Assembly: GCA_907165065.1 (NCBI GenBank)
Contig: OU015539.1
Span: 14,352,816 to 14,416,815 of the forward strand
Source of the DNA: Caprimulgus europaeus
Lineage: Eukaryota; Chordata; Aves; Caprimulgiformes; Caprimulgidae
Length of the DNA stretch: 64,000 nucleotides
Direction: 5' to 3'
Position 1 is the first letter of the stretch, and every line of letters begins with the position of its first letter. Of the stretch, positions 12,480 through 25,600 are shown in pieces. Below the pieces are notes generated by a model, which did no database searches, was not told where the DNA came from, and saw nothing but the letters and a program-made list of their open reading frames with translations. The position numbers and the translations under genes were made by a program.

Positions 12480-15051
12480 CTGGAAAGAACAGAAGACATC
12501 TGAAAGCTGTAGCTGCAAATATAGCTTGACATCTTTCCTGTGTCTGCAAGCTCCCAGAAAAGTTGCTCCAAAGCTGAGCCCTTCATACACTCCTTCATGT
12601 TTTTAATATAAGAATCCTGTATTTTGTGAAAGTCTTCAGGGACACTCAAAATCTTCACTGTGTTTTGATTCAGTTAATTTAGTTCTTTTTCTTGTCCAGG
12701 GAGCTGACTGACCTCCTTTAGCTGTTCATCTCAGCAGAAAAAGAACCACCTCTGGGAAACAGCAAGCTCCAAAGCTCCTCACTTCCCTAGGGCCTGGAGA
12801 TTTGATTCCAGGCAGTTTCTAAGCTTTGCAAGGCTATTCTTCCCTAAGGCTACACTGGGATATCTATGATCCCGTTAAAATAGTAGACTCAAAGTTAGGT
12901 CCTGCTTGTAACAGAGTAATATGGGAAAATGATAATGATGTACTGCACACAATAAAGAAAAATAAACAGGTTCCTAAACATATTTGGTGTTTTTCTGTTT
13001 ATTTTGTCACATGTGTATGCTTAGAAATTACAGTTGTCTGCTGAAAGTCATAAAAAGGCATTAAAAAATATTTTTGAATGTAGGAAAATCAAGCCTCCTT
13101 ATACCAAAGCTTTGCAGTAGATGGATTTTCACTGCAACACAGGTATGATAAATAGTTGGTGCTGCAGCCACAGCAGCCTCACTGCTGTGTTTGTCCCGCT
13201 GCGGGTGCAGCAGTACCCATCCCATCCACCTTGCCTAATTGAGTGGACAGAAAGAGGCTCCCTTCCAGGCTGCAGTCTGAAGAGCCCATCTGCGCCATCT
13301 GGCTGCCAGGAGCTGAGCAATACACATATTTATGTATGTATATAGAATTTCTGAAAAGGTGTTTTTTTTCTTGTTGCTCGTGACAACAATGTTGGAAGTA
13401 AAGGCTCAGGCCAAAATTCTTGATCACTGATTTATAAACACAGAAATCTATGCTTACTCACTGAAAATCAACCCGTAGGACTGTTCTATTTTCTCGCCGC
13501 AGGGAAACAAAGAAGCAGGAAGAAGAGGTTCTGCTCACACACACAGATAAGCCTGCAAAATAGTACAGGCCTGGGTAAGGAGACCTGGTGAAGCACTGAT
13601 TCTGTGAGTGTTTGTGCACACCTGGTAAAGAGCAGTAAGGAGATGGAGTGGCTACCAGCCACTTCACACTCTCTGATTCTGTCAATGATGGGTTTGTAGA
13701 TGGCTCCCTGCCTATCCAGATCCACTTCACATCCATAATCTGACAAGGACATTGGGGCAGAAAACAACCCACACTGCAACAAACACCAACTCCAACACTT
13801 TCCCTGAATCCTCTGATCAGAGCTTCCTGCTCTAAGGTGACTAAGCAGTCAGGATTTCTAGCTCCTACCCTGGTAAAAGTCTCTGTGATCTACGGACAAA
13901 ATTCAGTGTTCTGTGGACAGAGTGATCTGTGCATCTGCACAGATGAGCCACACGGCATGTAACGAAGGGTGAGCATTAGCATTCAAAGGATCCATTTACT
14001 GATTACCCTGAAAATCAGAGACTGGGAGAGGGAGAAGGGTGCATGGTGAGAAGCCAGCCTTGTGGGATAGAATGCGAGTCTACAGGCTGAGAAAATGGGA
14101 TAGCAAATGTGAAAGCATCTTTATAGGAAACTGGGAAGGAAAATTTTGAAAAAGCCAAGATTCAAAGCCAAAACTTAATAAGACTGAGGGTGTAGTACAC
14201 TGGGAAAGATTAGATCTGTTCTTGTCTGATCTGTCCATCTGTTTGTCCTTAGTCAAAAGCCCTTTATCAAAACCAGGCCAAGTCCCACAGTAGCTGTTTG
14301 GAGAAAACTTCCCACTAGGGTTTTGCAGCCTTTCCTAATACTGACTAACATAATTTTATCCTCCTTCCATGCACTTCATTTTGAAATGGTCTTAGAATGC
14401 TGCATTTCTCATGGAAGGCATCTGGGCATAATTAAAAGTTGGTCCACATCTTATGGAAGTAATCTCAAATATTAACAGCCACTAAAATCCACACTCTAAC
14501 TTTGAAATTCTTCTCCAGCCTATGCTGAGAGCATGAAGCTAAGCTTTCCAACTTTTTTTCCCCACTCTTAACAGCCTTGTGTCTTTCTATAAAGATCATA
14601 GACTTAAGTTTACAGCATCAATAATGCTACTGCAAAATTAATTCACAAAACAAATGTGAAATTAAATATTTACCAGCCTCATGTTGTGCTGCTGGTCCTC
14701 AGCAGACTGTAGTCAAATGTCCCATGGGTCACTTTAAAGAATCAGGATAAGAATTCATTAAGACAACTCTGATTAAAATAAAAAATATTGTATACTTTAC
14801 TAGGCTGGCTTAGGTGACATGTGCAAGGACTTAAACGAAAGATTTACTGCTTTATGCTTCTGCTGCTTTATACAGCAAAGTCCTTAATTATTGTCTGCTT
14901 GTTACCAAAAGGGGGCACAGACTAACGGCTTATTCCATGTTAAACAATAAACAGACTGCAGAGCAGTGTTATCTCACATCAGTTTCGTAGCTGTCCTAGC
15001 AAAGCAGCACTGCTCCTCTACAGAGTTCACCAAAGAACAGGGTAAAGACTA

Positions 15052-15073
15052 CTCCTCCTCCTCCTCCTCCTCT
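15052..15073 (+). repeat. (CTC)n microsatellite
   Basis: About seven uninterrupted CTC units. Confidence 0.9.
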
Positions 15074-15245
15074 TGAGCCATTCACACTTACCCTGGCACT
15101 GCTGTACTGCTCATTAGGGGCACTGCCTTGCGTAGCCTACGATCGCTGTGCAAGCTCCCGAGTCACTCAGCTCAGGAGCTTTAACAGCAAGCTCTGCTTT
15201 CTTCCCTTCGTGCTTCACGACGTACTGAGGAGACCTCTCACTCAC

Positions 15246-15367
15246 ACATCTATTCTACATCCCCTTCAGGGTGACATCTTCAGAAGTCAGCACCGACTCC
15301 AAGCAGGTTCTTCCCTTCTTTTTCACTTTGGTGTTCTTGAGATGGCTGACAAACTGAATTGGACCCC
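15246..15367 (-). pseudogene. IGSF22: IGSF22-like exon, Ig first half with W-to-G and stop
   Basis: Starts after an excellent acceptor (CCTTTCCCAG). Translation GPIQFVSHLKNTKVKKKGRT then CLESVLTSEDVTLK is the A-B-C strands of an Ig domain. The invariant core Trp after VTLK is Gly (GGG at 15261-15263), and TAG (15255-15257) follows two codons later. A GTGAGT-type donor lies at about 15244. It directly follows the previous exon in order, as adjacent Ig domains would. Confidence 0.75.
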
Positions 15368-15680
15368 CTGGGAAAGGGGAAGGTGCTGGCAAGAAAAAAT
15401 GGCACATACCAGCAAGTACCTTATAAATAAAACAGGTGCCTTTGCAGGATATAACATGGGCTCCTGTGCAGGAGAGATTCCAGGCTTGGGACTTCACTTC
15501 CAATGTGAAAATGAGGTCTTGATGCTCCTCTGCTTGCCTGTTTACAGCCTAGCTTTATGAGACTGCAGCTTCGAGTTTTTTCAGCCTAAGCTCTGGGGCT
15601 TTGTGTTTTAGCTTTATGGATTTTGCAGCTCAAACCCTGCTATCTTGTGTTTGATCCACCCACTGCCCAAAGATGCTTAC

Positions 15681-15880
15681 TTTGCATCACTTATGATCAA
15701 TGAAGAGTGGACTGTTCTGCACTAGGTCTCCAGTCTCAACACAGAGTTTTTTAAAGTCACTGGACAGAACACCCTTAATTTTCACAGTGTGGGCCAATCC
15801 ACCATCAGATGTGATAATTTCATACTGATCATCCCTCTTCAATTCTTTCCTATTGAACTTTCTTTGGCAGGTAGATTTCA
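15681..15880 (-). pseudogene. IGSF22: IGSF22-like exon, Ig second half with premature stop
   Basis: Reads NRKELKRDDQYEIITSDGGL then AHTVKIKGVLSSD, ending GDLVQNSPLFIDHK: the C' to G strands of an Ig domain of the MyBP-C/titin type. The usual D-x-G-x-Y-x-C is degraded to DFKKLCVE. A TGA (15687-15689) interrupts the last two codons before a good donor, CAAA|GTAAGC. The 5' splice boundary is not clear. Confidence 0.7.
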
Positions 15881-17108
15881 AACACTGCTGTCTGTCTGTC
15901 AGTGGTTTCAGTTCTGTCAGGAGTTAGGGGTTCACCTGTTAAAATACCAAAACCACAAATATTCATTTTGTTATGCTCAGTTCTTGATTTCAGATTTCCT
16001 CCACTAATTAGCCAGACTTCAGTGAGGCAATTTTGATTTCTTTCTTGAGTGGCAGCAGAAAGATGAATTCCTTCAACTTCAGTGGAAATTAAGCTAACTA
16101 TAGTTCATAATGTTCAGTGAGAGTTGCATGTAATCCCACAAAGCTGATTACCAACAGATGTACTCCTTTTCTGTTCAGTTCTTCTGTCTCAGCTCTGCTT
16201 TTTTTCCCCCCTCTCCTTTACTGTAAGTCACTGTGAAGTAAATGGCTTCCTGCAACTGCAGATGACGTCTAAAGCATACCTGGAACTATTTGGCAAGCTG
16301 AAGGAAGACTGACATCTTCCTACATTATCTGCATTATCTGTCAAGAGTGCTGCAGTGCCTGGCACAGAATCATGATTTGGCTTAAGGTAATCTACCACAG
16401 TACCAAATACCCTGTGCCCAAACCCTGCCAAGGGCTTTATGAAAAACATAAGTATTAAAGAATGGTACTTATAGCAAAGCTTATCTTTAAGAGATGGTCC
16501 TCCTGCAATAAAAGGTACAGCAGGTGGGCAGCATCACTTTTACTTAGCATTGATTTAAAGCAAGTTTTGATTTAAAGCAAGTTTGCTGTATATAATGTAG
16601 TTGGTTTTCTTTCTAACAGCAGGCACACAGTTGGCTGGTTGTAGGAAGCATGTACAGATAAAAAACCCCATTATCATTATGCCCAGGCCCATCCACTCAC
16701 TCCCAAGTCCTGTAATATTGTTTGAGCAAAGTTCAGTTCTACAAAAAGGAAACTGCCATGGTACATTTTGTCATTCCCATCTTTTCCACATTCCATAGTG
16801 ACTCACAGCCCTGCCACACTGTCAGTGGAGAATTTGGCTTATTATGTGTAATAACTAGGTTTCAAATTGAAATCTGCTATCTCATGAAAGGTGCTTTCAC
16901 ATGGGTGCTCTGGTAATTGTGAGTTGGTTTCTAACTTGTACAATGTTAACATTTCTGTTTCAGCCTAAAGAGACCAGTGAATCATAAGTGTTGCAAAGAC
17001 ACAAAAGAAAGTAGGTGCTGGTTTGGCCCACCAATTCTGACCCTCTAATTTTTGTCTGTATATGTTGACATTGTACACAGACCTCATGTATCTGAGAACA
17101 AAGATTAC

Positions 17109-17240
17109 CTATCACTCTCAGCTTAAGAGTTTCTCATCAGCCACAAGAGGACTGTAGGTGCCTAGGTCTTTCCCATTCACACCAGTGATACACAGCATAT
17201 ATTTCATACCCATATGCTTTGTATCTTTTTTTTTCTCAGG
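17109..17240 (-). pseudogene. IGSF22: IGSF22-like exon, Ig second half with frameshift
   Basis: Reads HMGMKYMLCITGVNGKDLGT, YSPLVADEKL, a typical Ig second half. It then meets TGA at 17118-17120. Shifting the frame by one base after DEKL restores an open reading to KLRVIG and a donor ATAG|GTAATC at 17107-17108, so a single-base loss near 17125 best explains it. The 5' boundary is approximate. Confidence 0.6.
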
Positions 17241-17527
17241 GCATACAGAGAACAAATTGTTCTTCCCCATAATAAGCACAATGCTTGCACCTTTGAAAAC
17301 ATGTTATTTTTGTGCAGTGGACAAATAGGGCAAGACACACAGTGCTCAGTTTAAAGTCAGCAGGGGATAGGTGCTTTCACCTTGCTTCACCCAACTCTAC
17401 TTGAAGCAAATCTGCCCTGCAAAGATTCTCCATTCTGTCCAACTTAAAAATTCTTCCAAGCCTAGTTGTTAGTAAGTGTTAGTTAGTGTTAGTTAGTCAC
17501 TAACCAAGCCACAGCTCTAGAGCTTAC

Positions 17528-17608
17528 CTTTAGTCATGATCAAAGATGCTGTGTAGCTGGCATCAGTGTGGGTATTGGACACTACACACTTGTAGTTACC
17601 GGTATCAT
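17528..17608 (-). pseudogene. IGSF22: IGSF22-like exon, Ig domain end (looks intact)
   Basis: 81 bp between a long pyrimidine-tract acceptor (ends TTCTTCTGAG) and a strong donor (AAAG|GTAAGC). Translation DDTGNYKCVVSNTHTDASYT then ASLIMTK is the classic E-F-G strand end of an I-set Ig domain (D-x-G-x-Y-x-C). No lesion in this exon itself. Confidence 0.75.
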
Positions 17609-18974
17609 CTCAGAAGAAGCATTCAGATTGGAAAGAAAAAAAGAAAAAAAAACATAGAGAAAGCAATAAGCAAGAGCTCCACATAGGCTGGGGCGGTGGG
17701 GAGCAGATATGGCAAATGTATTATAGTGAAATCCTCTTTTTATTTGTGTTTTATACCAGTATTTTTAAAAATAATTAACAGAATTGACCCGTTAAAAATC
17801 CAGAATCTCTGAAGGCAGAAATTTTGAGGCCAAATCCAATTCTCCCTCCTCCCTAAAGACTCCTCACAGCCTTCCCAAAGCCCCAGAAAGACAGAAGTCT
17901 TTCCACTGACAGTAATTTTGCTTTGTCTCCTAAAATTCAAGAAACAGTGGAATTAATGAATGAATGCATGAAACAGAACTGGGGACTGTTGCCTACTTTC
18001 TACTTGGGTTTATTTTAAATTCATAATTTCTTTTCCTGTCTGCTTTATGAAGGAGGTTAGATTAACCTTGCTTTACTTTACTTACTGTACTTACTACAAC
18101 TTTACATCCATCACAGTTACCACTCTGAGAATGAACTTTGTTCATTAGCAGTGCTCTGCACACTGATAGAAGTGATATATTATAAAGACTCACATGATCT
18201 TTCTGTCACTTTAGACAGTCACAGATCTGTCATATAGGAAAGATTATACATAACGGAAAAGCTTATTTACTTATGCATTAAAGGTCACATTCTTTCAGAC
18301 CCAGCCAAATAATTCAATCATGAGTTTTGCATGAACAAGAACTGCTGTATTTGATCAGTAAGGACAGGTTTCCAGCAGCTAAAATGAACTGCAGCTTTCC
18401 CACTGATTTTGACTGATCCATGACAAATCTCTAAAACAGTGAGGATGGGCACAGGCAACAGCAGTTTGCACCCGTTTTTTCCAGTTGTAGAAAATGATAG
18501 ATCATATTTACTTGCATGAAGTGGCTGAATATATCTCAGAGCACCTAAAAATACAGTTGGTTGTTGGCATGTAGCAGGTAAAGAACTGTTGTTCACCAGA
18601 AATTGTTGTTACTCACCCTCGGGTGTTGCCAGTGGGAGAGGTTTTTCCACACATTCAGGAATGCTTTGTCCAGCAAGGATCTCCAAGGAGCATGTCACCA
18701 TGCTGAAAGACTCTAATAAGGCAGAAGACCTCCTAGAAACAACTTATTTGGTTGGGGAAAAATATATGTTAATCAAGCAGAACAGAGAGGTACTGTTTGA
18801 AGGATTTATTTACCAGGAGTGGGAAAGGGTAGATACAAGAAGAAGCCCTGAAACATCAAGTTACACAGAGAATTACTCCAGTCAGTTAAAGCTCTTGGGG
18901 GACGAAGGTTTGTGCAGCAGGAAAGGTGCTAGCTGTCCATAGGAGACTGCTGATCAATTCCTTGCTTCTTTCCA

Positions 18975-19120
18975 GTCTTTCTGTGGGATTTTAGGCAAGT
19001 AATTTGCTCTCTCTGTACCTGTCCTGTTATCTGCACAACAGGAAAATGGGGCTGCCTTGCTGCACAGGGATGCTGCAAGCTGCTCTGATGTTAGATGACA
19101 TTCAAGAAAGGTATCAAAAG
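18975..19120 (+). mobile_element. MIR-like SINE remnant
   Basis: TCTGTGGGATTTTAGGCAAG, TAATTTGCTCTCTCTGTACC and AACAGGAAAATGGGGCTGCC follow the MIR order (TGACCTTGGGCAAGTCACTT, CTCTGTGCC, TGTAAAATGGGG). Diverged but convincing in layout. Confidence 0.6.
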
Positions 19121-20823
19121 GTCCATTAGGACTTAATTCTGTTCTGCACAAGCTGTACTAAGCTCCTGAGCACTTCTCATGCCCTATGCTTAGACAAATA
19201 CCCTTAATTTAAGACAAATCCTTCTCCTTTGAACTGTTCATTTCAGAAGGCTCCAAAGAGCTACATTTATCTATCAGAATGAACCCATTTAGTTCATTTT
19301 TGTAAGAAATAGTTCTTCAGTTCAGGTAAAACTATTTTTTTTCCATCCAGACTGACCAGTAAGGAGCTGGCCCTGAATACCCATTTCTAACAGCTCCATG
19401 TAAATGCCTCACTGGAACGGGGATATTTTCCTGTGGTTAATAGCAAAAAGTCTCAGTTTTACACCAGGAAAATCAACAGACACCCTACTACCAGCTTGGA
19501 CTATTCCAGCTTATTCATTTAGACTATTTAATTGCACTTGTCCTTAACCAAGGACCTCCCCATCTCTCCTAAGGATATCACATACAGTGGGATAAGTGAA
19601 TGCTACAAGGGCCTGTGCACACCCTGCTCTCAGTGGATGTGTTTGGGAACTGTGCCATTGTGTGCTGCTGAAGGATCTTAGGGCAGACAGAAACCACCCC
19701 AAAACACAAGCCTTTCCAAGATTTGGGGGCACAGATGATAAAGCTGTAATTATGCACTGCAACCTAGAAGTTACAGTCCAGAGGGAAGACAATGTTAAGA
19801 CCATATGACCTTGAGACTGCTTTACTGCCAGCAGAAATTATAGCTATGCCAGAAGTGCTCTGTTTTGGGCACCCTCCCAAGGAGATCCTTTTCCTTATCA
19901 GAATATCTATCTTGCTGAGCTGGCCCTTGTCTCCAGCCTGCCTGTACAAGAGACAAATGTTGTCTGACTCTTTATGCAGAGGAGACAAGTGAAGAGTCTC
20001 TATTCTAGACTATGTATCTCCATATACCCTCTAAAATTATACAGCATATCATGTGTCTCTAGAGTCTGTTATGTTTTTCCTCTTCTGCTCAGAAATTTTC
20101 TCACAGAGAATTTTTAAAGTCTTTCCAAGAAGACAAGAGAAAGAGATCACTTTTGCTATTGCCTTGTCTGCCCAAAGGAGCAACCCTGGCCCTTACCACC
20201 CTCTCTCACTGTTCTGTTCTCACCCTTTCACTCTTGCATACCAACCATCATTGGTGTTGGTGACAGCAAGGACTGGGGCTGGTTAGGAAGAGACAAGATG
20301 TTACTCTATAATCTCAAATGCCCTAGGAAAGAGCGTATTTTGCCTTCAGTCATTATGGGGCAAATCCACACCAGTAGCATCAAGTGCTAAAATGAGAAGG
20401 CACATGGCATACTGCTTTACTCACCTGCTCCACTGCACAACTCTGCATGCCTTCAGATTTATTTGGATTTTCAAATCCCACAAAGCTCACAGTGACATGG
20501 TATAAAAGCCAGCCCACTATTTTAGCAGTTCCTCCTTTCACCTTAAAAATGAAATTCCCTTTACTTACATTTTTCTTACCTGATTAAAATTTTCATCCTC
20601 GGCCACAGATTTTCTGAACATGAAAATGTTACAGGTTAAGATCCAGTAGCTTGTGCTAGCTGAGGAGCAGAAATGGCTGGTAAGAAACAGATTTTTTCTA
20701 GACTGTTAGGCTATTACCTTTTGTTATCCTTCAGTCAGGAGAACAAGCATTCTGTTAGAAAAACTGCCCTTAATAGCAAGAAATGAGCTTTTAGAGGCCT
20801 TCTCAGATTACAAGATTTCCTAC

Positions 20824-20927
20824 TTCTTGATGAAACTGGAACTGACTTCCAGAGTCCAAAAGGTTGGACTTGAAGGATGTGACATTGTTACTGCCCATCA
20901 CCATGGCTCGACTTGCCCACACGCTGA
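20824..20927 (-). other. Doubtful exon-like segment
   Basis: Strong acceptor (TTTCTTTCTTACCCGCAG) followed by an open frame SVWASRAMVMGSNNVTSFKS, NLLDSGSQFQFHQE, and a possible donor GAA|GTAGGA. No domain recognised. The plus strand also has an exon-like reading here, with acceptor ACTTCCAG and donor CGG|GTAAGA, which weakens the call. It might be an N-terminal exon of the Ig/Fn3 gene. Confidence 0.25.
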
Positions 20928-22296
20928 CTGCGGGTAAGAAAGAAAACAAAATGATAATGCAGACAACCCTCTGTGCTTAGGCACACAGACACACCACGAA
21001 TCAACCCACAGGTACTCTGCAGAGATTAGTTTCACTCATCACAGAGTGTGGCTATCACACTGCATTTACTATGGCTGCTGTTAACAGCATCAGAGCACAT
21101 TTACAAGGCAAACCAGATCTCAAGAAAAGACTTGTCAGTACCACTGAAATACACACAGCAAAGACTTGGTGCAAGTGAATGGCAATTTTAGTTTCAGTAA
21201 CAAGACAGAGTTGAGCAAGTTTGACTAATTCTTTTGCAGGAAACTGTGTCTTCCCTACACCATACTTTTTGCAGCTCTTTTACTCCAGTTTTTAAGTGTC
21301 TCAAGGAGTCATACTTCAGAGTGGCACTTCACAAGCTTCCTTTCTTGGAAAAGGAAGGAAAGGAGAAGCAAAGCAGATAGAAGACTAAAGCTATTCATCC
21401 CTCACATCCAATTCCCACCCTGACTGCCCACAGCCACAGAATACAAAGTATTAGGACATTCTTGAGAATATATGTTTATGCATACTTTATCTTTTTTCCT
21501 AGCTGCTAAGGTCCTGATCATTCCTACTAAAGAGACAAGAGCTTTCAAGATCATTACTGAGCCTTCTGTGTTCCTCAGCTCACATGAGGTCCTGTAGATT
21601 GCTGCATTCTTAGGAAGATGCCTGGGTCCCTTTACACTGGACAAATATGGCTTTGAGTAGTTCAAAATTTAAATGCATACTGGCCTCTTGTGGGCTATGT
21701 TGTTACATCCTTTACGCTGACTTCAGCAGTTTCTCATTCATGGAATAACAGGACGATAAAACTTCAAGTACAAGGCTAAAAGGAATAAACCTTCTGTAGG
21801 CCAAAAGGATACATTTTTATTTAAAAATAAACATTATCTCCCCAATCACAGGTTTTCTTATGATTGACTATTACACCATTCAAAACTTTGATCAAAGGCA
21901 GACTATTACACAATTTATCAGTCTTGTTTTTCATGTTAAAACCAAAATATGTGGGTCCAAGTTTCAAACAGTTAAACATTCCACAAATCCTGCGTTGGTG
22001 CTTAAGTCCTCAGTGCTCCTTTCACACCCCAGTGAAACAGTCAGGCTTTGGCTTTGCTTATTTTTAATTTATACAGGCAGCAGTTTCCACCATTTCCAAG
22101 TCCAGCCAGTTCATTCAGTTACTCAAACAGGGACTAGGCTCTTTAGAAAATCAGTTCACAGCTTTAGATTACAAAGGTCATTCTTCAATCAGCTTTCTTC
22201 TACTCCCCAGTAAGTCTGAGATTGTCACCCTTCTTCATAGGGAGAAGGGCTTCAATCCTAACAAGTAAGGTATTTCTCAAAACGAGAATGAATTAC

Positions 22297-22372
22297 CGAT
22301 CTCAGCCCGTGTATTTAGCTCTCTTGCTTTAGAGGCAATACACTGCTTCTCTTCACTGACTGCATTTGATTT
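22297..22372 (-). other. Doubtful exon-like segment
   Basis: 76 bp with acceptor TCTGTTCCAAACAG and donor ATCG|GTAATT. Open frame KSNAVSEEKQCIASKARELN, TRAEI. Composition is exon-like (charged, helical), but no family is recognised. It might belong to the N-terminus of the decayed Ig/Fn3 gene or be chance. Confidence 0.25.
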
Positions 22373-22647
22373 CTGTTTGGAACAGACACCGTTATCTACT
22401 CCCTATTTAGGTTAAATTCAAATGAAAAGGGAGACTAGTACAGCAGGCACCCGAGTTATGTTCTGCAAAATACAGGAACTTAGAAAACCAAAGAACATCA
22501 AAATCTAGCCAACTTCCAGAGACTGACAGGAATAATTCTAGGGGTAAACTCTGGGAAAAGCAATGGCAAACACCCCTGGGAATACACCACTGTTCCCCAT
22601 GATTTTAAGATGATTTCTGCTAATCTAGGAAAGAAAGAGGAAGGTAA

Positions 22648-22682
22648 CCCCCCCCCCCCCCAAAAAAAAAAAAAAGAAAAAA
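22648..22682 (+). repeat. C14/A14 homopolymer junction
   Basis: Fourteen C followed directly by fourteen A and then an interrupted A-run. Length is likely variable and error-prone in sequencing. Confidence 0.9.
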
Positions 22683-25600
22683 ATGTGCAGAGGTTGAAAC
22701 ATTGTCAACTATTCCAGTGAGCAAAAAATACCATATACAGACAGCTAAAATAAATGTATGCTGTAGTGCACAGGCTAAAGGATTCCAGCAAGGCAGAGGC
22801 TCTGTGCTCCCTTCTTTAGAAGCTGGGGTTCTTATTAACACAGATGCATTTATCAAAACAGAAGTGTGTGGAAATGAGATTGGTTACACTGTAAAGTGGG
22901 TAAGGTACTATTTATTGCTTGTCCAATAAATCTATTGAGGAACAAACCTTCACTTACCTCTTCAATATTCTAATTCAGCAACAAGAGCCCAACTTAGATA
23001 TAGAGAAACCTGGTATCTGGGCTGGAAGTCACATCTTCCCCAACAAAAGAAAAATACTACCAACCCAATCCAGTTCCTGCCACCTATCCAAACTGACTCA
23101 AAAACCAGGCAGTCCCTTTCCATGTTCAGTTCATAGTGCTCACGCTCCTGTTCTTACACCAGCTACTGTGGCAAGCTGAGTGGGCATGTCCGTATGCACA
23201 CACACTGCTGTGGGGGAAAACCAATGCATATGAAGAGTATTTTTCCATTTGGATCATTATGTCTGGACACACTACCAGACATAGACCTCAAAAAGGGAAG
23301 GTGTGACTCTGAATGATCTCTTCATTACCCTGACCTTTGTGATGCTTGAGTGTTTGCTTTCCGTATTCCTCACAACAGCCTAAAGACCAAGAAGATGACA
23401 GTGGACATAGTGAAACCAATCACATCTGGTTTTCCTTCTTTTGAGACAAAAGGAGTCAAAGTTAATTTGCAAGAGGATGTTTCTGTTGTGCCCTATTAGT
23501 TATGACAATTCCTGACAGTCTTCCTTGTGCCCACTTCAGAGGCAATCAAGCTAAGCACACAAAGGAGAAAGAACAAAAGGATCTATGCAGGATTTTTTTC
23601 CCTTGATCTCTAAGGAGAAGTGTTGCCTTTGCCTTTTCAGAGGAAAGCAGACACCTTGAAGCTGCTACTGGGACTAGGGGAGTTAAAGTCAGACATAGTA
23701 AGAAAACTTTGACTCAGGCAAACAATACCATTTCCCAAAGGAGAAATGCCTTTAGTAAGATGGCACAATACTGCAGACTTCTCTGTCCCCAAAATTCTGT
23801 GATGTATTGAGATCAAAAGGTAGGCAGAAGAGGCTGAGCCCTCTGAAGAACATTCATCAAGACAGGCTTCTCCAAAGGAAGAGATGATCCCTGGAAAACA
23901 CTGGCTATCAATGTACTGATTTAAAATTAGTGCAACACAGTGACTTATTTAACTCTATTTTAAGCCCAAGAAGCCATGGTCAGGTAAGAGATAAAAAAGT
24001 AAGAGGGAACACAGAAGTTGAGTAGCATGGTCCAGTGGAGAGAAAGGGCCAGGAACTGTAATACCCGAGTCCTTTGCCAGATTGTTTAAGCTTTATCTTC
24101 TTAAGTGCTCTGAGCCACATTGCCAGCTCTGGTGCCAACACAGCTTTTAATTCTGAGTAAATAATTTGGCCTTTCTATGCATTCAGCTTTGCTATCGACT
24201 GAATAAACCTGACACTACTGCCCTGCTGGGGATTACATGGTCCACAAGCTTGGGCAGCTCTTCTGCACCGAAGTTCATCGTACACTCTTCTGTGACTTTC
24301 ACACCATGCCATGAGAATGTGGCATCTGTTTTACTTAGGTACATCAGTGCTCAGAGGAGAGTGAATTCTTCTCTTTCCTTGCATGTAACAGAAGGAATTC
24401 ACCTCCTTATGAATATATGAAATTTGCTCTTATACATTAGAAATCAGTGTTTGTGTTGTCTAGAGCATGCAGTTCTTTGCCTGTGTCAACACACAAAGCT
24501 GCAAATACTGCTTTCATTCACATGTTTCTTTGGTGCTTCTGAATGGAATATTTTTTTTCTTGCAGGACTCCTGGGCTGCCCTACATTATCCTGAGGGGTA
24601 GTCACTCTCACAGACATCAGCAGATATACATCTACAGACCGGGAGAAGAAACAAGGTTATCCTCACTGTATCTCAGAAAAAGTGCTTATTCTCCCTAGCA
24701 AACATATAAGGCATGTTTCATGTCAAAAACAGACACACACACAAACAACTATGATTAACAAATTGTAAATTTACCATTTCCCTTTATTTAAAATGTATTC
24801 TAGGGAAAGATCACACAAAAAAATAGTAGTGCAGGTCCACTTCTAAAACCTGCCAACTCACCAATCAACAGACATACGCCTTCTAAGATCACCTGTGTGC
24901 AAGCTGCATGGTTCCTCCGCTGCCAAGACATCAAGGAAGTGACAGGAACCAAGGTCCTGTGTAGAGAACTCTTCAGTCTCAAGCCCTTTTGCAACTGCAA
25001 ATTCACAGGTCAAGATTTTCCAAAGTAGACTAAGCACAGAGAAAACATCTAGAATTGTTAGCTACTTTTGAAAGCCTTGCAAGTAAATGTGACTCTACAT
25101 GATCGCTACGTATTGATGTCTCGGAATAACCTGACCAAGTCATCTTTATCTTAATCCTTCAGAGAGTCAGACAGGTGCATTACCTGGGGACAGCTCTTGC
25201 TCTCAAGTGCAATCATACTTTTTGTTTTTCCAAAACCCTGTGTATCTGCTCATCCCAGAGTACCTACAAAAGGACAAAGTGTGCCATTAGTTTGTTACCA
25301 TGACAGAAACATAAACAGGATAACACTGCTTAAGTGTGATGGCCAACGACTGAGTGACCAGCAAACAAGTGAGGCAGTGAGCCAGGCTCTGCTCTGTTCA
25401 CACAGTGTGTAAAAGTTTATGAAACAGAAGACATAGCAGTTGATTCTAAATAAAATCTCAAGTTTGTTATATGCTAACCTATCTGGAGAGAGGAATTCAG
25501 TCCTCTGGAAAACAACTGTGTTGTTGGAATAAATGCTGCAGTCTTTGGTATAAAGAGGCTTGGACAGTGAGCTGGAGAGAGTGAAGTGTGCTAGGAATTT

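Noticed and set aside
13486..13782. Minus-strand reading YGCEVDLDRQGAIYKPIID as another Ig relic
   Set aside because: Faintly Ig-like and in the right place, but no D-x-G-x-Y-x-C, no core Trp in frame and no clear donor; not enough to list.
16228..16449. Minus-strand ORF between two Ig relics
   Set aside because: Lies where an Ig half-domain is expected, but the translation shows no Ig strand pattern.
20582..20615. Mini-exon on minus strand with TGTTCAG acceptor and CAG|GTAAGA donor
   Set aside because: Only about 35 bp coding (KSVAEDENFNQ); splice-like signals this close together occur by chance and no family match is recognised.
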